Source: Parasedimentitalea huanghaiensis (GTDB lineage: Bacteria; Pseudomonadota; Alphaproteobacteria; Rhodobacterales; Rhodobacteraceae). Taken from it: a stretch of DNA of 64,000 bases. Position 1 is the stretch's first letter; every line of letters begins with the position of its first letter. Where the stretch lies: the NCBI RefSeq assembly GCF_009753675.1, contig NZ_WQLV01000008.1:62001-126000 (forward strand), read 5' to 3'. This document shows, in pieces, positions 24,446 through 33,188 of this stretch. Position numbers and translations under genes: made by a program. A model generated the notes under the pieces. The model did no database searches. It was not told the DNA's origin and was given only the letters and a program-made list of their open reading frames with translations.

Positions 24446-25315
24446 ATGAAAGTTCTTATTCTGGGTGGCACAGGTACCATCGGCACCGCAGTGACCACAG
24501 AGTTGACCCGGCACGGGCATAACGTCATCGGACTTAGCCGCTCGGTAACCTCGGACCAGACACTGTTGCAACTGGGTGCGACCCCCTATCGGGGAGACTT
24601 ACGCAAACCGGACCACTGGGCGCATTTGGTACGTGAAGTCGACGGGCTGATCCAGTTGGCCACCACTTTTGATGACGATATGGCAGCAGTGGATACCCGT
24701 GCAATCACGGAAATTCTGCGCCGTGCAGCCCAGCGTGAAACTCCGCTCCGATTGTTGTATACTGGGGGGTGCTGGCTATATGGGGCTACCGGCAACAGTG
24801 TTGCCAGCGAGACCCGGCCGCTGCGTCCAATCGAATCTTTTGCCTGGATGACGAAGAATGGTCAGTCTCTGGCAAATGCTGCACAGATCTCAGCGGCAAT
24901 TCTTCACCCTGCGATGGTTTACCACCAAGATGGTGGCGTGTTTGCACGCTTCATCCAGCAGGCACAGGATGGTGACCCAATTGAGGTCTGGGGCAGTATC
25001 TCCACCCGCTGGCCACTGGTCCATCGTGACGACTTGGCGGTGGCCTATCGCATGGTACTGGAAGATAGCAACCTGACCGGCTCTTTCAACGTCAGCACAG
25101 AGGACGGTACCAGCGTAGGCGATATCGTCGCCGAGATTTCTAAAAGGCACAGCCACAAGGCAGGTTACCTCGTTCGGAACTTAAAACATGTGGTGGCTAA
25201 ACATGGCAATTGGGCCGAGGGACCAACGCTGGACCAGCAAATGAGCGCAGAGAAAATTCGCCGCCTGTGTGGCTGGTCACCGCGCCATGCTCAATTCCAG
25301 AACGCTGTCTTTTGA
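24446..25315 (+). CDS. NAD(P)-dependent epimerase/reductase, extended SDR-like
   Basis: A 289-aa Rossmann-fold protein. GGTGTIG at residues 7-13 binds the dinucleotide. The middle contains LLYTGGCWLYG, typical of extended and atypical SDRs, but the usual YxxxK catalytic pair is not evident; the corresponding segment reads FAWMTKNGQSLA. The C-terminal half reads as a substrate-binding domain with HRDDLAVAYRMVLE. The start at 24446 has GGGAGA 6 bases upstream. It lies between phaR and phaP but on the opposite strand, and there is no reason to link it to PHA storage. Confidence 0.75.
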   Translation: MKVLILGGTGTIGTAVTTELTRHGHNVIGLSRSVTSDQTLLQLGATPYRGDLRKPDHWAHLVREVDGLIQLATTFDDDMAAVDTRAITEILRRAAQRETPLRLLYTGGCWLYGATGNSVASETRPLRPIESFAWMTKNGQSLANAAQISAAILHPAMVYHQDGGVFARFIQQAQDGDPIEVWGSISTRWPLVHRDDLAVAYRMVLEDSNLTGSFNVSTEDGTSVGDIVAEISKRHSHKAGYLVRNLKHVVAKHGNWAEGPTLDQQMSAEKIRRLCGWSPRHAQFQNAVF

Positions 25316-25362
25316 CGGGTGCTAGGTGTTCCAGCGGGAAACCCTGGCTCTGAAACGACAAA

Positions 25363-25384
25363 GGGCAGGTCTTGCGACCTGCCC
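25363..25384 (-). terminator. Terminator of the phasin gene
   Basis: GGGCAGGTC-TTGC-GACCTGCCC is a perfect 9-bp stem. Read on the minus strand it is followed by TTTGTCGTTT. It lies 53 bases after the phasin stop codon. Confidence 0.7.
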
Positions 25385-25436
25385 GTCATTGCGAGAACAC
25401 CAAGAGGGAGGAGCCGGTGCCGCTCGCATTTATCTC

Positions 25437-25880
25437 TTACTTGGTTGCGGCTTTTTTAGCAGCAGTGGTCACGTCAGCGGTGGCCTTTTTAACAGCAGTT
25501 GCTGCTTCTTCGCTGATGTCTTTGCCTGCGGCCATCATCAGCTCAACTGTGTCCATCTGGACCTTCTTGGCGATTTCAGCAAAAGCAGCCAGGTTTTCAG
25601 CAGCAACTTCAGCTGATGCGCTGGCGAAGTCAGTAACCGATTTGGCATAGTCAGCAGCATCAGCAGGGGCTTTAGACACGCCGCTCAGCTTAGCCAGAGT
25701 TTCTTTGGTCCACTTGTTGGACACTTCAGCTGATTTCTCAGCAGCGGTCAAAGCAACAGTCGACAGCTTTTCGTTCAGAGCAGCTGTGTTCTTGAACGCG
25801 TCTTCCATGGAAGCGGTGTCTACGGGAAATGCACCCATCATGTCTTTCATGACGGCGGTAAAGTCTTGGGTCGAAGCCAT
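25437..25880 (-). CDS. phaP: Phasin (PHA granule-associated protein)
   Basis: A 147-aa phasin. It is rich in alanine, lysine and threonine and almost entirely helical, with a central amphipathic stretch (AALNEKLSTVALTAAEKSAE, then SNKWTKETLAKLSG) and an alanine/lysine-rich C-terminal tail (VKKATADVTTAAKKAATK) that probably binds nucleic acid or granule surface. Phasins coat PHB granules and control their number and size. GAGGA precedes the start. Two exact CTGC-N3-GCAG sites stand 69-109 bases upstream, as expected for a gene repressed by PhaR. It lies between phaC and phaR on the same strand. Confidence 0.93.
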   Translation of the reverse strand: MASTQDFTAVMKDMMGAFPVDTASMEDAFKNTAALNEKLSTVALTAAEKSAEVSNKWTKETLAKLSGVSKAPADAADYAKSVTDFASASAEVAAENLAAFAEIAKKVQMDTVELMMAAGKDISEEAATAVKKATADVTTAAKKAATK

Positions 25881-25948
25881 TGTTCCAAATCCTCAAAGTG
25901 CCGCCGGTGGGACAATCCCGCCTGCTCAGCATGAGAACTATATGCATT

Positions 25949-25989
25949 CTGCATCGCAGCATTTCAAGATATTTATTGCTGCGCTGCAG
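25949..25989. promoter_or_regulatory. Two PhaR-type boxes upstream of phaP
   Basis: CTGCATCGCAG (25949-25959) and CTGCGCTGCAG (25979-25989) both match CTGC-N3-GCAG exactly. Their centres are 30 bases apart, close to three helical turns, which would place two PhaR dimers on one face of the DNA. Confidence 0.7.
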
Positions 25990-26013
25990 AAAAAACTTAC
26001 GGCATCAATGTTT

Positions 26014-27816
26014 TCAACGCCTTGCGCTAACCTTCACATAGGTTCCGGGCGCTGGGGACAGCGGCGGATGGTTAGAATCACCCGGTTGACGCGCTGCAAT
26101 CTGCTTGCCGGATCGTTTTTTCAGCCATGTTTGCCAGCGCGGCCACCACGACCCTTGGTGGAACTGGGCATTCGCAAACCACGCATCGGCATCAACCTTC
26201 AGATCGGCGTTGGTATAGTGCCCATACTTCTTCTTGCTTGGTGGATTGACGATGCCAGCGATATGACCCGACTGCGAGACGATAAAGCTCTTTGAGCGAG
26301 ACCCCATTTGTTGCACGCCGCGATAGCAATCTTTCCAGCGCGCAATGTGATCCGTCTCGCAGGTGATCGCCATCAATGGAACATCCACTTCGCTCAGTTG
26401 CAGCTTGTGCCCCATCAGCTCAATCCCACCTTCAGCAAACTCATTTCGCTGGCAAAGCCCACGCAGGTATTGCACTGCCATTTTGGCCGGCAGGTTAGCA
26501 CCATCACCATTCCAATACAGCAGATCAAAGGCTGGCGGCGTTTGCCCCATCATGTAACTGCGTATGGCAGGCGCATAGATCAGGTCATTGGACCGCAGAT
26601 AGGAAAACGTACGCGCCATGATGTAAGAGCGCAGCATCCCAACTTCGCCCACCTCTTCTTCGATACCATCAATAAAATCATTTTGCAGGAATGGCGTGAA
26701 TTCACCCTGATCGGAAAAATCTGTCAGTGCCGTGAAAAATGTCGCCGATTTCACCGATTTGTCACCGCGCTGTTTCATCAGTGACAAGGTCAGGCCCAGT
26801 GTGGTGCCAGCAATGCAATACCCCACCGCATTAACCTGTTTGACGTCGCAGATCTGCTTGACCACATCGATTGCCGTCAGAAACCCATCCTGAATATAAT
26901 CTTCCATGCCCACATCAGCATAGCTTTCGTCAGGGTTGATCCAAGACACTACAAACAGAGTATACCCCTGCTCGACCACCCATTTGATCAGGCTGTTCTG
27001 CGCCTTCAGGTCCAGAATGTAGAATTTATTGATCCAGGGCGGGAACAAAACGATTGGGGTTTCGCAAACAGTGTCTGTGCTGGGACTGTATTGGATCAAC
27101 TCCATCATCCGGTTGCGATAAACAACTTCACCTTCTGAAGTGGCGATATTGCGCCCGAGTTCAAAGGCGCTTTCATCGGCAAGTTTCACTACCAATTCGC
27201 CACCATTGGCTTCTAGGTCAGCAACCAGGTTTTCCAATCCGTCGATCAGTGACTGCCCCTCGGTTTCAACCGCCTTTTCCAATGCATCCGGGTTGGTGGC
27301 CAGAAAATTCGTTGGCGCCATCATATCAACGATCTGATCGGCAAAATAGCGGAGCCGCTGTTTATCCTTGCCCTCTAGATCAGTAATGTCTGCGACAGAC
27401 TGACGGATCGCATCTGCATTGGTTATGTACTGTTGCTGGACAAAATGAAAGTAGGGGTTGTTCTGCCACATGGGGTTGGCAAAACGACGATCACTGGATT
27501 TCGGCACGGATCCCTCAGCAGTTTCCGCCGTTATCGCCTGTTGGGCTTCAGCAAAGTTCATGACGGATTTGCCCCAGAATTCAACCTGTTGCTCCAACAG
27601 TCTGGCAGGGTTTTGCACCGCTTCAGCCCAATATGCTGTTGCTGCACGTGCAAAGAGATCTTGATTCGGACCATCCAGAGCCGCGTTATGGGCCGTTTTA
27701 TTCCCCATCACATCCGCCAACCGCTTTGAAAGCTGCTCGACATGATCCATGTTTTTCTTAAGTCGTTCAATGTGTTCCGAGGATAGTCCAGTGAAAGTAT
27801 CGTCAATTGTTGTCAT
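26014..27816 (-). CDS. phaC: Class I poly(3-hydroxyalkanoate) polymerase
   Basis: A 600-aa PHA synthase that polymerises (R)-3-hydroxyacyl-CoA into PHB on granules. The lipase-like box is GYCIAG at residues 332-337 with the nucleophile C334. The other triad members are D489 in CETDHIARWKD and H518 in SQSGHIAGIVNPP. The N-terminal PhaC domain (residues about 70-240) and the FPPWINKFYILDL motif are typical of class I. PhaE or PhaR subunits of class III/IV enzymes are absent. It is divergent from phaZ with a PhaR-type box between them. The C-terminal residues (PGDSNHPPLSPAPGTYVKV) are normal for alphaproteobacteria. Confidence 0.97.
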   Translation of the reverse strand: MTTIDDTFTGLSSEHIERLKKNMDHVEQLSKRLADVMGNKTAHNAALDGPNQDLFARAATAYWAEAVQNPARLLEQQVEFWGKSVMNFAEAQQAITAETAEGSVPKSSDRRFANPMWQNNPYFHFVQQQYITNADAIRQSVADITDLEGKDKQRLRYFADQIVDMMAPTNFLATNPDALEKAVETEGQSLIDGLENLVADLEANGGELVVKLADESAFELGRNIATSEGEVVYRNRMMELIQYSPSTDTVCETPIVLFPPWINKFYILDLKAQNSLIKWVVEQGYTLFVVSWINPDESYADVGMEDYIQDGFLTAIDVVKQICDVKQVNAVGYCIAGTTLGLTLSLMKQRGDKSVKSATFFTALTDFSDQGEFTPFLQNDFIDGIEEEVGEVGMLRSYIMARTFSYLRSNDLIYAPAIRSYMMGQTPPAFDLLYWNGDGANLPAKMAVQYLRGLCQRNEFAEGGIELMGHKLQLSEVDVPLMAITCETDHIARWKDCYRGVQQMGSRSKSFIVSQSGHIAGIVNPPSKKKYGHYTNADLKVDADAWFANAQFHQGSWWPRWQTWLKKRSGKQIAARQPGDSNHPPLSPAPGTYVKVSARR

Positions 27817-27839
27817 TTTAATAAATTACCCCTAACTTT

Positions 27840-27850
27840 CTGCCATGCAG
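27840..27850. promoter_or_regulatory. PhaR-type box between phaC and phaZ
   Basis: CTGCCATGCAG matches CTGC-N3-GCAG exactly. It lies 24 bases upstream of the phaC start and 99 bases upstream of the phaZ start. This suggests that phaC, and perhaps phaZ, joins the PhaR regulon. Confidence 0.6.
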
Positions 27851-27948
27851 AATAATGTCGCCCCGACGTTATGGCAAAGCGACGAAAAGTCCGATGGGTT
27901 GGAATTCTTTTATCCCTGTGATGCGGGCGGCAATCAAGGGAAACACGC

Positions 27949-29226
27949 ATGCGCTATATGATGACCTACGATCTGATGGAAACGGCCCGAAACACAAACC
28001 AGTGGTTAGGCTCAACCGCCAGAGCTATGGCATCTTACCCAATGTTTTCCGCTATGCCTAACCCGGCCCTGAACTGGATGGCAGCCTGGGGTGAAGTGAC
28101 CGAGCGTAGTTTTCAGCGCATGGCGGTGAAACCCGACTGGGGTATCCGCACCTTCACCTGCGAAGACGGTAAAGACCACCTGGTCGAAATCGATACAGTG
28201 GTTGAACGCCCCTTTGGCGATCTCATTCACTTCAAAGTTGCCGGCCGCGAAGAACAGCCTCGCAAAGTTTTGCTCATCGCCCCGATGTCAGGCCACTATG
28301 CCACTTTGCTACGTTCCACCGTCAAAAGCCTGATTGTAAACTGCGAGGTCTATGTCACAGACTGGCACAACGCCCGCGACATTCCAGTTTCGGCAGGTAA
28401 ATTCGACGTCGAAGATTACTCTCTCTACTTGGTTGATTTCATGCGTGAGATGGGCCCAGAAACCCATGTAGTCGCAGTCTGTCAGCCGGTCCCGCTTGCC
28501 TTGGCCGCCACGGCCTATTTGGCCGAACAGGATCCCAAGGCACAGCCCAGTTCGCTGACCCTGATCGGCGGCCCAATTGACCCAGACGCGGCGCCAACCG
28601 AAGTCACCGATTTTGGCCGCCGGGTCACCATGGGTCAACTCGAAGAAACCATGATCCAGCAGGTTGGTTTCAAATACCCCGGTGTTGGTCGTATGGTTTA
28701 TCCGGGGCTGCTTCAACTCACCTCGTTTATCTCGATGAATGGCGAGCGTCATTCACAAGCGTTCAATGATCAGATCCAGCGTGCCGCCAAAGGTGAAACC
28801 TCGGATCATGACAGCCACAACCGGTTCTATGACGAATATCTGGCAGTGATGGATATGCCAGCCGAGTTCTACCTCTCGACCGTTGAAAGGGTGTTCAAAA
28901 ACCGAGATATCGCGCGGAATGAGTTCACCATCAACGGACACAAGGTTGATTTTGGCAAAATCACCGATGTCGCAGTAAAAACCGTTGAAGGCGCCAATGA
29001 TGATATTTCGGCCCCTGGTCAATGTATCGCAGCATTGGACCTGTGCACCGGACTGGACAACTCGCGGAAGGCCAGCCATGTTGAACCGGGCGCAGGCCAC
29101 TACGGAATTTTTGCTGGCCGCAGCTGGCGCAACAACATCCGTCCACTGGTGATTGAATTCATGGACGCCAACAGCCGCAAACCAGCGCCCAAACGCAAAG
29201 CACCGCGCAAAACCAAGGCGAAATAA
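27949..29226 (+). CDS. phaZ: Intracellular PHA depolymerase
   Basis: A 425-aa intracellular depolymerase of the PhaZ1 type, which releases 3-hydroxybutyrate units from native granules. The nucleophile is a cysteine, C178, in VVAVCQPVPLALAA, as in this group rather than the serine of secreted enzymes. PMSGHYATLLR and VYVTDWHNARDIP are conserved segments, and VEPGAGHYGIFAGRSWR near the C-terminus carries the catalytic histidine. The C-terminus is lysine/arginine-rich. AGGGA precedes the start. It is divergent from phaC, so synthesis and breakdown are controlled from one intergenic region. Confidence 0.95.
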   Translation: MRYMMTYDLMETARNTNQWLGSTARAMASYPMFSAMPNPALNWMAAWGEVTERSFQRMAVKPDWGIRTFTCEDGKDHLVEIDTVVERPFGDLIHFKVAGREEQPRKVLLIAPMSGHYATLLRSTVKSLIVNCEVYVTDWHNARDIPVSAGKFDVEDYSLYLVDFMREMGPETHVVAVCQPVPLALAATAYLAEQDPKAQPSSLTLIGGPIDPDAAPTEVTDFGRRVTMGQLEETMIQQVGFKYPGVGRMVYPGLLQLTSFISMNGERHSQAFNDQIQRAAKGETSDHDSHNRFYDEYLAVMDMPAEFYLSTVERVFKNRDIARNEFTINGHKVDFGKITDVAVKTVEGANDDISAPGQCIAALDLCTGLDNSRKASHVEPGAGHYGIFAGRSWRNNIRPLVIEFMDANSRKPAPKRKAPRKTKAK

Positions 29227-29230
29227 GACG

Positions 29231-29806
29231 ATGGCCACCGCAGTACAACAAGCCTTTTCCTGCAAATGTGGCACACTACGCGGCCATGTCACCGCCCAGG
29301 GGATGAAAACGGGCACTCGGGTTGTGTGTTTTTGTCCCGATTGCCGTGCCGTCCAACTCTATCACAAACAGCCGGACCCTGCCCCTGGCCCGGTAGACCT
29401 TTTCCAAGTGTCACCAGATACCATCGAAATTTCACAGGGTACGGACTGTCTGCAATTGCTGCAGCTAAGCCCCAAAGGCACGCTGCGCTGGTACGCGAGC
29501 TGCTGCGGCACCCCCTTTGCCAACACCCTCGCAAAACCCGGCTTGCCCTTTGCCGGTCTACTTTCAGATAACTTTGCAAACCAAGATGCCTTGGGGAAAA
29601 TCCGCGCTCGTGCCTTTGTCCCGCAACCAGGCAAGCCTTCCAAAACCACTGGCGCTGCCGTCATGGCCCTAGGTATCATCAGCCGCATGGCCACCAGTCG
29701 CATGTCGGGCCGCTGGCGCCAGACCCCATTTTTCAATATCGAAACAGGCGAACCTGTTGCAGAGCCCAAGATCCCGACCAAGGAAGAACGGGCAAAGTTC
29801 TATTAG
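29231..29806 (+). CDS. DUF6151/GFA-like zinc protein (first of two)
   Basis: A 191-aa protein with a cysteine pattern like the Mss4/GFA fold: CKCG at residues 11-14, CFCPDC at about 33-38, and SCCGTPFA near 92. Zinc binding is therefore likely. It is longer than true GFA proteins, with a C-terminal extension ending in WRQTPFFN and a charged tail. It begins 5 bases after phaZ and may be cotranscribed with it. No enzymatic activity is established for such proteins. Confidence 0.75.
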   Translation: MATAVQQAFSCKCGTLRGHVTAQGMKTGTRVVCFCPDCRAVQLYHKQPDPAPGPVDLFQVSPDTIEISQGTDCLQLLQLSPKGTLRWYASCCGTPFANTLAKPGLPFAGLLSDNFANQDALGKIRARAFVPQPGKPSKTTGAAVMALGIISRMATSRMSGRWRQTPFFNIETGEPVAEPKIPTKEERAKFY

Positions 29807-29893
29807 GGGCTGGCCCACACAGTGGGTGATCGAGCGTTAAGCCTCACTGGGATGTGAGTTGTACCCGCTGTGACAGCCCGTATTCTCCGGCTT

Positions 29894-30319
29894 ATGAAAA
29901 ACAATTTCTCTGGAAAATGCCTGTGTGGCTCGGTCACTTACAAGGCAAACGGACAACCAGTAGTGGTCGCACAGTGCCACTGCGAAGAATGTCGCAGGTT
30001 GAGCGGAACGGGCCACACGGTTGGCGCTATGTTCCCCTTGGATACAGTCACTCTGAACGGAGAACTGAGCACATTCAAATACCAGTCAAACAGAGGTTCT
30101 GAAGTTACAAAAGCCTTTTGTGGGAAATGTGGAAGCCCAATCTACGGCTCCAATTCGCGCGCACCAGATCATTTGACCTTTTCCCTCGGCACAATGGATG
30201 ATGCCACGGCTCTGGAAATACAGGTCGTGGTGTTCGAACGCGGCAAACAGCGTTGGGACCAGCTTGGGGCGGATGTCATGTCTTTTGCGACCCAGCCGGA
30301 TTGGAAACCTGATACGTAA
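29894..30319 (+). CDS. GFA-family (Mss4-like) protein
   Basis: A 141-aa member of the GFA family, named for glutathione-dependent formaldehyde activation although most members have no shown activity. Zinc-ligand pairs are CLCGSV at residues 9-14, CHCEECRR at about 33-40, and CGKCGSPI near 80. I chose ATG at 29894 (MKNNFSGKCLCGSVTY); a GTG eight codons upstream (29870) is also open. It follows a related zinc protein, and the two may share ancestry. Confidence 0.85.
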   Translation: MKNNFSGKCLCGSVTYKANGQPVVVAQCHCEECRRLSGTGHTVGAMFPLDTVTLNGELSTFKYQSNRGSEVTKAFCGKCGSPIYGSNSRAPDHLTFSLGTMDDATALEIQVVVFERGKQRWDQLGADVMSFATQPDWKPDT

Positions 30320-30322
30320 AAA

Positions 30323-31045
30323 TCAGGTTTGACCTGCCAACCACTCTGCCAACACCCTGTTCACCACATCCGGGCGCTCCAGTGTAGGGAGATGCCCAGC
30401 AGCGGTGATCACCTGCAAGGAGGCATTTGGTATCAACTCAGCCAAAAACTCATGACGCTTCACAGGTGTCAGCTGGTCGTATTCCCCACACAGGATCAAC
30501 GTTGGGACCTTGCACTTACGCAGCGTGCCCTGCTGATCCCGCCGCCGCTGCAACGCCCGCGTCTGCGCGACAAACAGAGCCTGCCCCAGCTCCATGCCCA
30601 TCTGATGCATCAGGTTCAGGACCTCGATCCGTTGCGGCCCTGGAGCCAGGTATTCAGGCAGCATGGACTGGCGCAGAACGTCATCCATTCGCCCTGTTCG
30701 CGCACCAATAATCAACGGCTCGCGGGTGGCAGCCTGGGCTGGAGTGTCTGGCAAAGGGCTGGTGCTCATCAGGCACAACCGGCTGACCCGTTCTGGGGCG
30801 CGGCGCAGGATTTCCATTGCTACAATTCCACCCATCGACAATCCCGCCAGCGCAAATCTCGATGGCAACTGCTGGAGTAACTGGATTGCTATGTCTTCTA
30901 TGCGTTCGCCGCCAATCAGTGGGGCGACGGTCACCGGAACCTGCGTCGACAGCGCCATGATTTGAGGTTGGAAAATGCGCGCGTCACACATCATCCCAGG
31001 CAACAACACCAGCGGATCCTGTGATAATTGCCCAGTCTGTTCCAT
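30323..31045 (-). CDS. Alpha/beta hydrolase (third of three in this strand run)
   Basis: A 240-aa single-domain alpha/beta hydrolase. The nucleophile elbow is GLSMGG at residues 68-73 (S70). The acid is probably in CGEYDQLTP, and the histidine in AAGHLPTLE near the C-terminus. LVLLPGMMCDARIF near the start forms the oxyanion loop. It lies 91 bases downstream of the M15-like gene on the same strand. The substrate is unknown; homologues are annotated as esterases or haloperoxidase-like hydrolases. Confidence 0.82.
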   Translation of the reverse strand: MEQTGQLSQDPLVLLPGMMCDARIFQPQIMALSTQVPVTVAPLIGGERIEDIAIQLLQQLPSRFALAGLSMGGIVAMEILRRAPERVSRLCLMSTSPLPDTPAQAATREPLIIGARTGRMDDVLRQSMLPEYLAPGPQRIEVLNLMHQMGMELGQALFVAQTRALQRRRDQQGTLRKCKVPTLILCGEYDQLTPVKRHEFLAELIPNASLQVITAAGHLPTLERPDVVNRVLAEWLAGQT

Positions 31046-31136
31046 AGTGCCTATCCGTTGGTCATGATCGCCGGCAAAGCGCTAGCATTGATCTATTTCC
31101 TATCACTGCGCCCTTATCTGCGCCATGGCAAGAGGC

Positions 31137-31769
31137 CTAAGCCCTGACCAATCCTTGGAATTTCGGAAAGTCACCATATCGACACTGTCGTTGCGTTACC
31201 GTTTCAGTCGGCGCATCACCTGCAATCAACAGCCGCCCGCGCGGTGCAATATAGCTGTCGATGCGGCGCATGGGCTGGGGGCGCCAAACCAGATTGAAGG
31301 CACAGAGTTTGGGGAAAAACCAAATCTCGGAATATTCCAGATGATCATGCAGCCACCAGGCCAGATCGCGCCAGTCCCGCCCGCGGTCATACTGATCCGC
31401 AAACCAGGGGATCACAATTGATGCTCCGGCCACACGCGCATCGCCGCGCGCCCAATCCCAGATGTGGCATTCCAACGGATTGTCATTGCGGGCACAGTTC
31501 AAACGGTTCTTATTGCCATATTCATTTACCGCCCGAGACCGATATCCCGACCGCACTGCCACCCGACCAAAGGTATCCTGCAAAGGGTCGAGCAAAGACC
31601 GGCAAAACACGCTGCCGGTCTCGATGGCCAGATCCGGATCATCGGGAATGTTCTGGATCTGGTGAAAATTGGCGATCTCTGAATACAGAAATTCGCGCAT
31701 GTAAAAATGTTCTGACAGGCGCACACGGCCTAGCGTTTCCAGGCTCCACATGCTGCCTGGCCGACGCAT
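31137..31769 (-). CDS. M15-like peptidase-fold protein (tentative)
   Basis: A 210-aa protein that resembles the D-Ala-D-Ala carboxypeptidase/M15 fold. It has RLSEHFYMREFLYSE at the N-terminus, VRSGYRSRAVNEYGN near residue 85, and a CHIWDWA segment that may correspond to the metal site. The usual SxHxxGxAxD motif is not intact, so catalytic activity is doubtful. It starts one base after the VOC stop, so the two are coupled; a start 12 bases upstream is also possible. There is no signal peptide. Confidence 0.6.
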   Translation of the reverse strand: MRRPGSMWSLETLGRVRLSEHFYMREFLYSEIANFHQIQNIPDDPDLAIETGSVFCRSLLDPLQDTFGRVAVRSGYRSRAVNEYGNKNRLNCARNDNPLECHIWDWARGDARVAGASIVIPWFADQYDRGRDWRDLAWWLHDHLEYSEIWFFPKLCAFNLVWRPQPMRRIDSYIAPRGRLLIAGDAPTETVTQRQCRYGDFPKFQGLVRA

Positions 31770-31770
31770 G

Positions 31771-32199
31771 TCAGTAGCCATTCCAACGGAACGCGCCGTT
31801 TTCACCCAGAGTTGAGAATGGGTTATGGGCTATTTCCCAGATTGAGCCATCAGGAGCCCGAAAATACCCATGATGGCCGCCCCAGAATACATCCGCTGCT
31901 GGCTTTAAAATTTCAGCGCCAGCCACTTCGGCTCGTGCGAGAATCTCAGCAACATCGTCCTTTGTATGGGTGTTATGGCTTAGCGTGATTGCCCCCTGCC
32001 CCAGTGCAGAAACCGGCAGGCCAATGTCTTCTGCCAACGCCGTTAGCGGATACAACCCCAGCGTCTGCCCGACCATATCAAAAGCAATCACCCCATCCGG
32101 GCTTTCTGCTCGTTTCCAGCCCAGCGCCTCATAAAAGGCGGCGGCTTTTGCCATATCTTCAACACCCAATGTAATCAGGCTGACACGTTGTTCCATCAC
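31771..32199 (-). CDS. VOC-superfamily (glyoxalase/dioxygenase-like) protein
   Basis: A 142-aa protein with the paired beta-alpha-beta-beta-beta modules of the VOC fold. The first begins RVSLITLGVEDMAKAAAFYEALGW. The second includes FWGGHHGYFRAPDGSIWEIAHNPF, with the conserved glutamate in WEIAHN. Metal binding is probable. It is overlapped by the hydrolase upstream (ATGA, 4 bases) and followed by the M15-like gene, so it is inside an operon. Function is unassigned. Confidence 0.85.
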   Translation of the reverse strand: MMEQRVSLITLGVEDMAKAAAFYEALGWKRAESPDGVIAFDMVGQTLGLYPLTALAEDIGLPVSALGQGAITLSHNTHTKDDVAEILARAEVAGAEILKPAADVFWGGHHGYFRAPDGSIWEIAHNPFSTLGENGAFRWNGY

Positions 32200-33188
32200 T
32201 CAATTCCTTGCATCTTCAACCACTTCAAAAACCCTACGGTCGCGGCTTTGGTCTGGTCAGGCGATCTGATATCCCCTGCGATAACGTGCGACCGTGGGTC
32301 ACCTTTTCCGTCAAGGACCACCAGTTGCAGGTCGGCAGGGCCACCCCACCGATCTGCGACAAGCGCCGTCACATCAGGGCGCACAACCTGATCCCTTTCA
32401 GAGGTCCAGAACAAAACCGGAACGTTCACTTGTGATACGTCCATTTTTGCGACGGTGTCAACAAGGGCCGCCACCGGAAGTACCGCCACAAGCGGATATG
32501 TCGTGGTCCAATAGGTCTTATGGTCTGCGTTCTGCACGGGTCGTGTTCTTTCACGGCCAGCCAACAGCGGTACCCAATACCGCGCAGCTGGTAAGGTTAG
32601 AAGTGGCGCCAGCGGTTTGTTTATGCCGTAGTTGGGAGACACAAAGATCATCGCGGCCACGCTCTTTGACATCTCTGGGTCGAATGCAGCAGCTGTTGCC
32701 AGCGTTGCGCCTGTCGATGTGGCGATCACCACGACCCGGTCGCCAACCTGTCGCGCCGCAGCCAACCCTTCGGCCATGTCCATCATCCAGTCATTGACGG
32801 TCACGTCTGCCAATGCCTCTCCTGACCGTCCATGACCACGCAGCCGGGTGAACACCAGATTGGCGCCCAGCGCCTCTGCGACCTGATCTGGTACCGGACG
32901 GATTTCTTCGGAGGTTGCCGAGAATCCATGTACATAAAGCACCGAAACAGGCGTGCGTTGTTCTTTGAACCCTTCGCGCCAGATCACACGCTTTTCAACA
33001 CCAGGGGTTACATCCTTGTGCTGGCTCTCAATGCTTTCGAAATAGACCTGCACGCCTTCGCCAAATCGGCGCGGCTCAAACGAGGTCTTGAGATCGACCT
33101 CCTCATAAGGCCCAAATGCCCAAAGGGCAGCCCCGATAACCGCCAATGCCAGCAGGACCCGCCCCAGCCATTTTCCAAACAGACGCAC
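32196..33188 (-). CDS. Membrane-anchored alpha/beta hydrolase (second of three)
   Basis: A 330-aa hydrolase with an N-terminal membrane segment at about residues 8-26 (VLLALAVIGAALWAF), so the catalytic domain is likely periplasmic. The oxyanion motif is YVHGFS at 85-90, and the nucleophile is in ATSTGA (S158). The acid is probably in SERDQVVRP and the histidine in DPRSHVIAGD. The start is GTG overlapping the TAG of the upstream hydrolase. It may cleave lipids or esters at the membrane. Confidence 0.82.
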   Translation of the reverse strand: MRLFGKWLGRVLLALAVIGAALWAFGPYEEVDLKTSFEPRRFGEGVQVYFESIESQHKDVTPGVEKRVIWREGFKEQRTPVSVLYVHGFSATSEEIRPVPDQVAEALGANLVFTRLRGHGRSGEALADVTVNDWMMDMAEGLAAARQVGDRVVVIATSTGATLATAAAFDPEMSKSVAAMIFVSPNYGINKPLAPLLTLPAARYWVPLLAGRERTRPVQNADHKTYWTTTYPLVAVLPVAALVDTVAKMDVSQVNVPVLFWTSERDQVVRPDVTALVADRWGGPADLQLVVLDGKGDPRSHVIAGDIRSPDQTKAATVGFLKWLKMQGIE

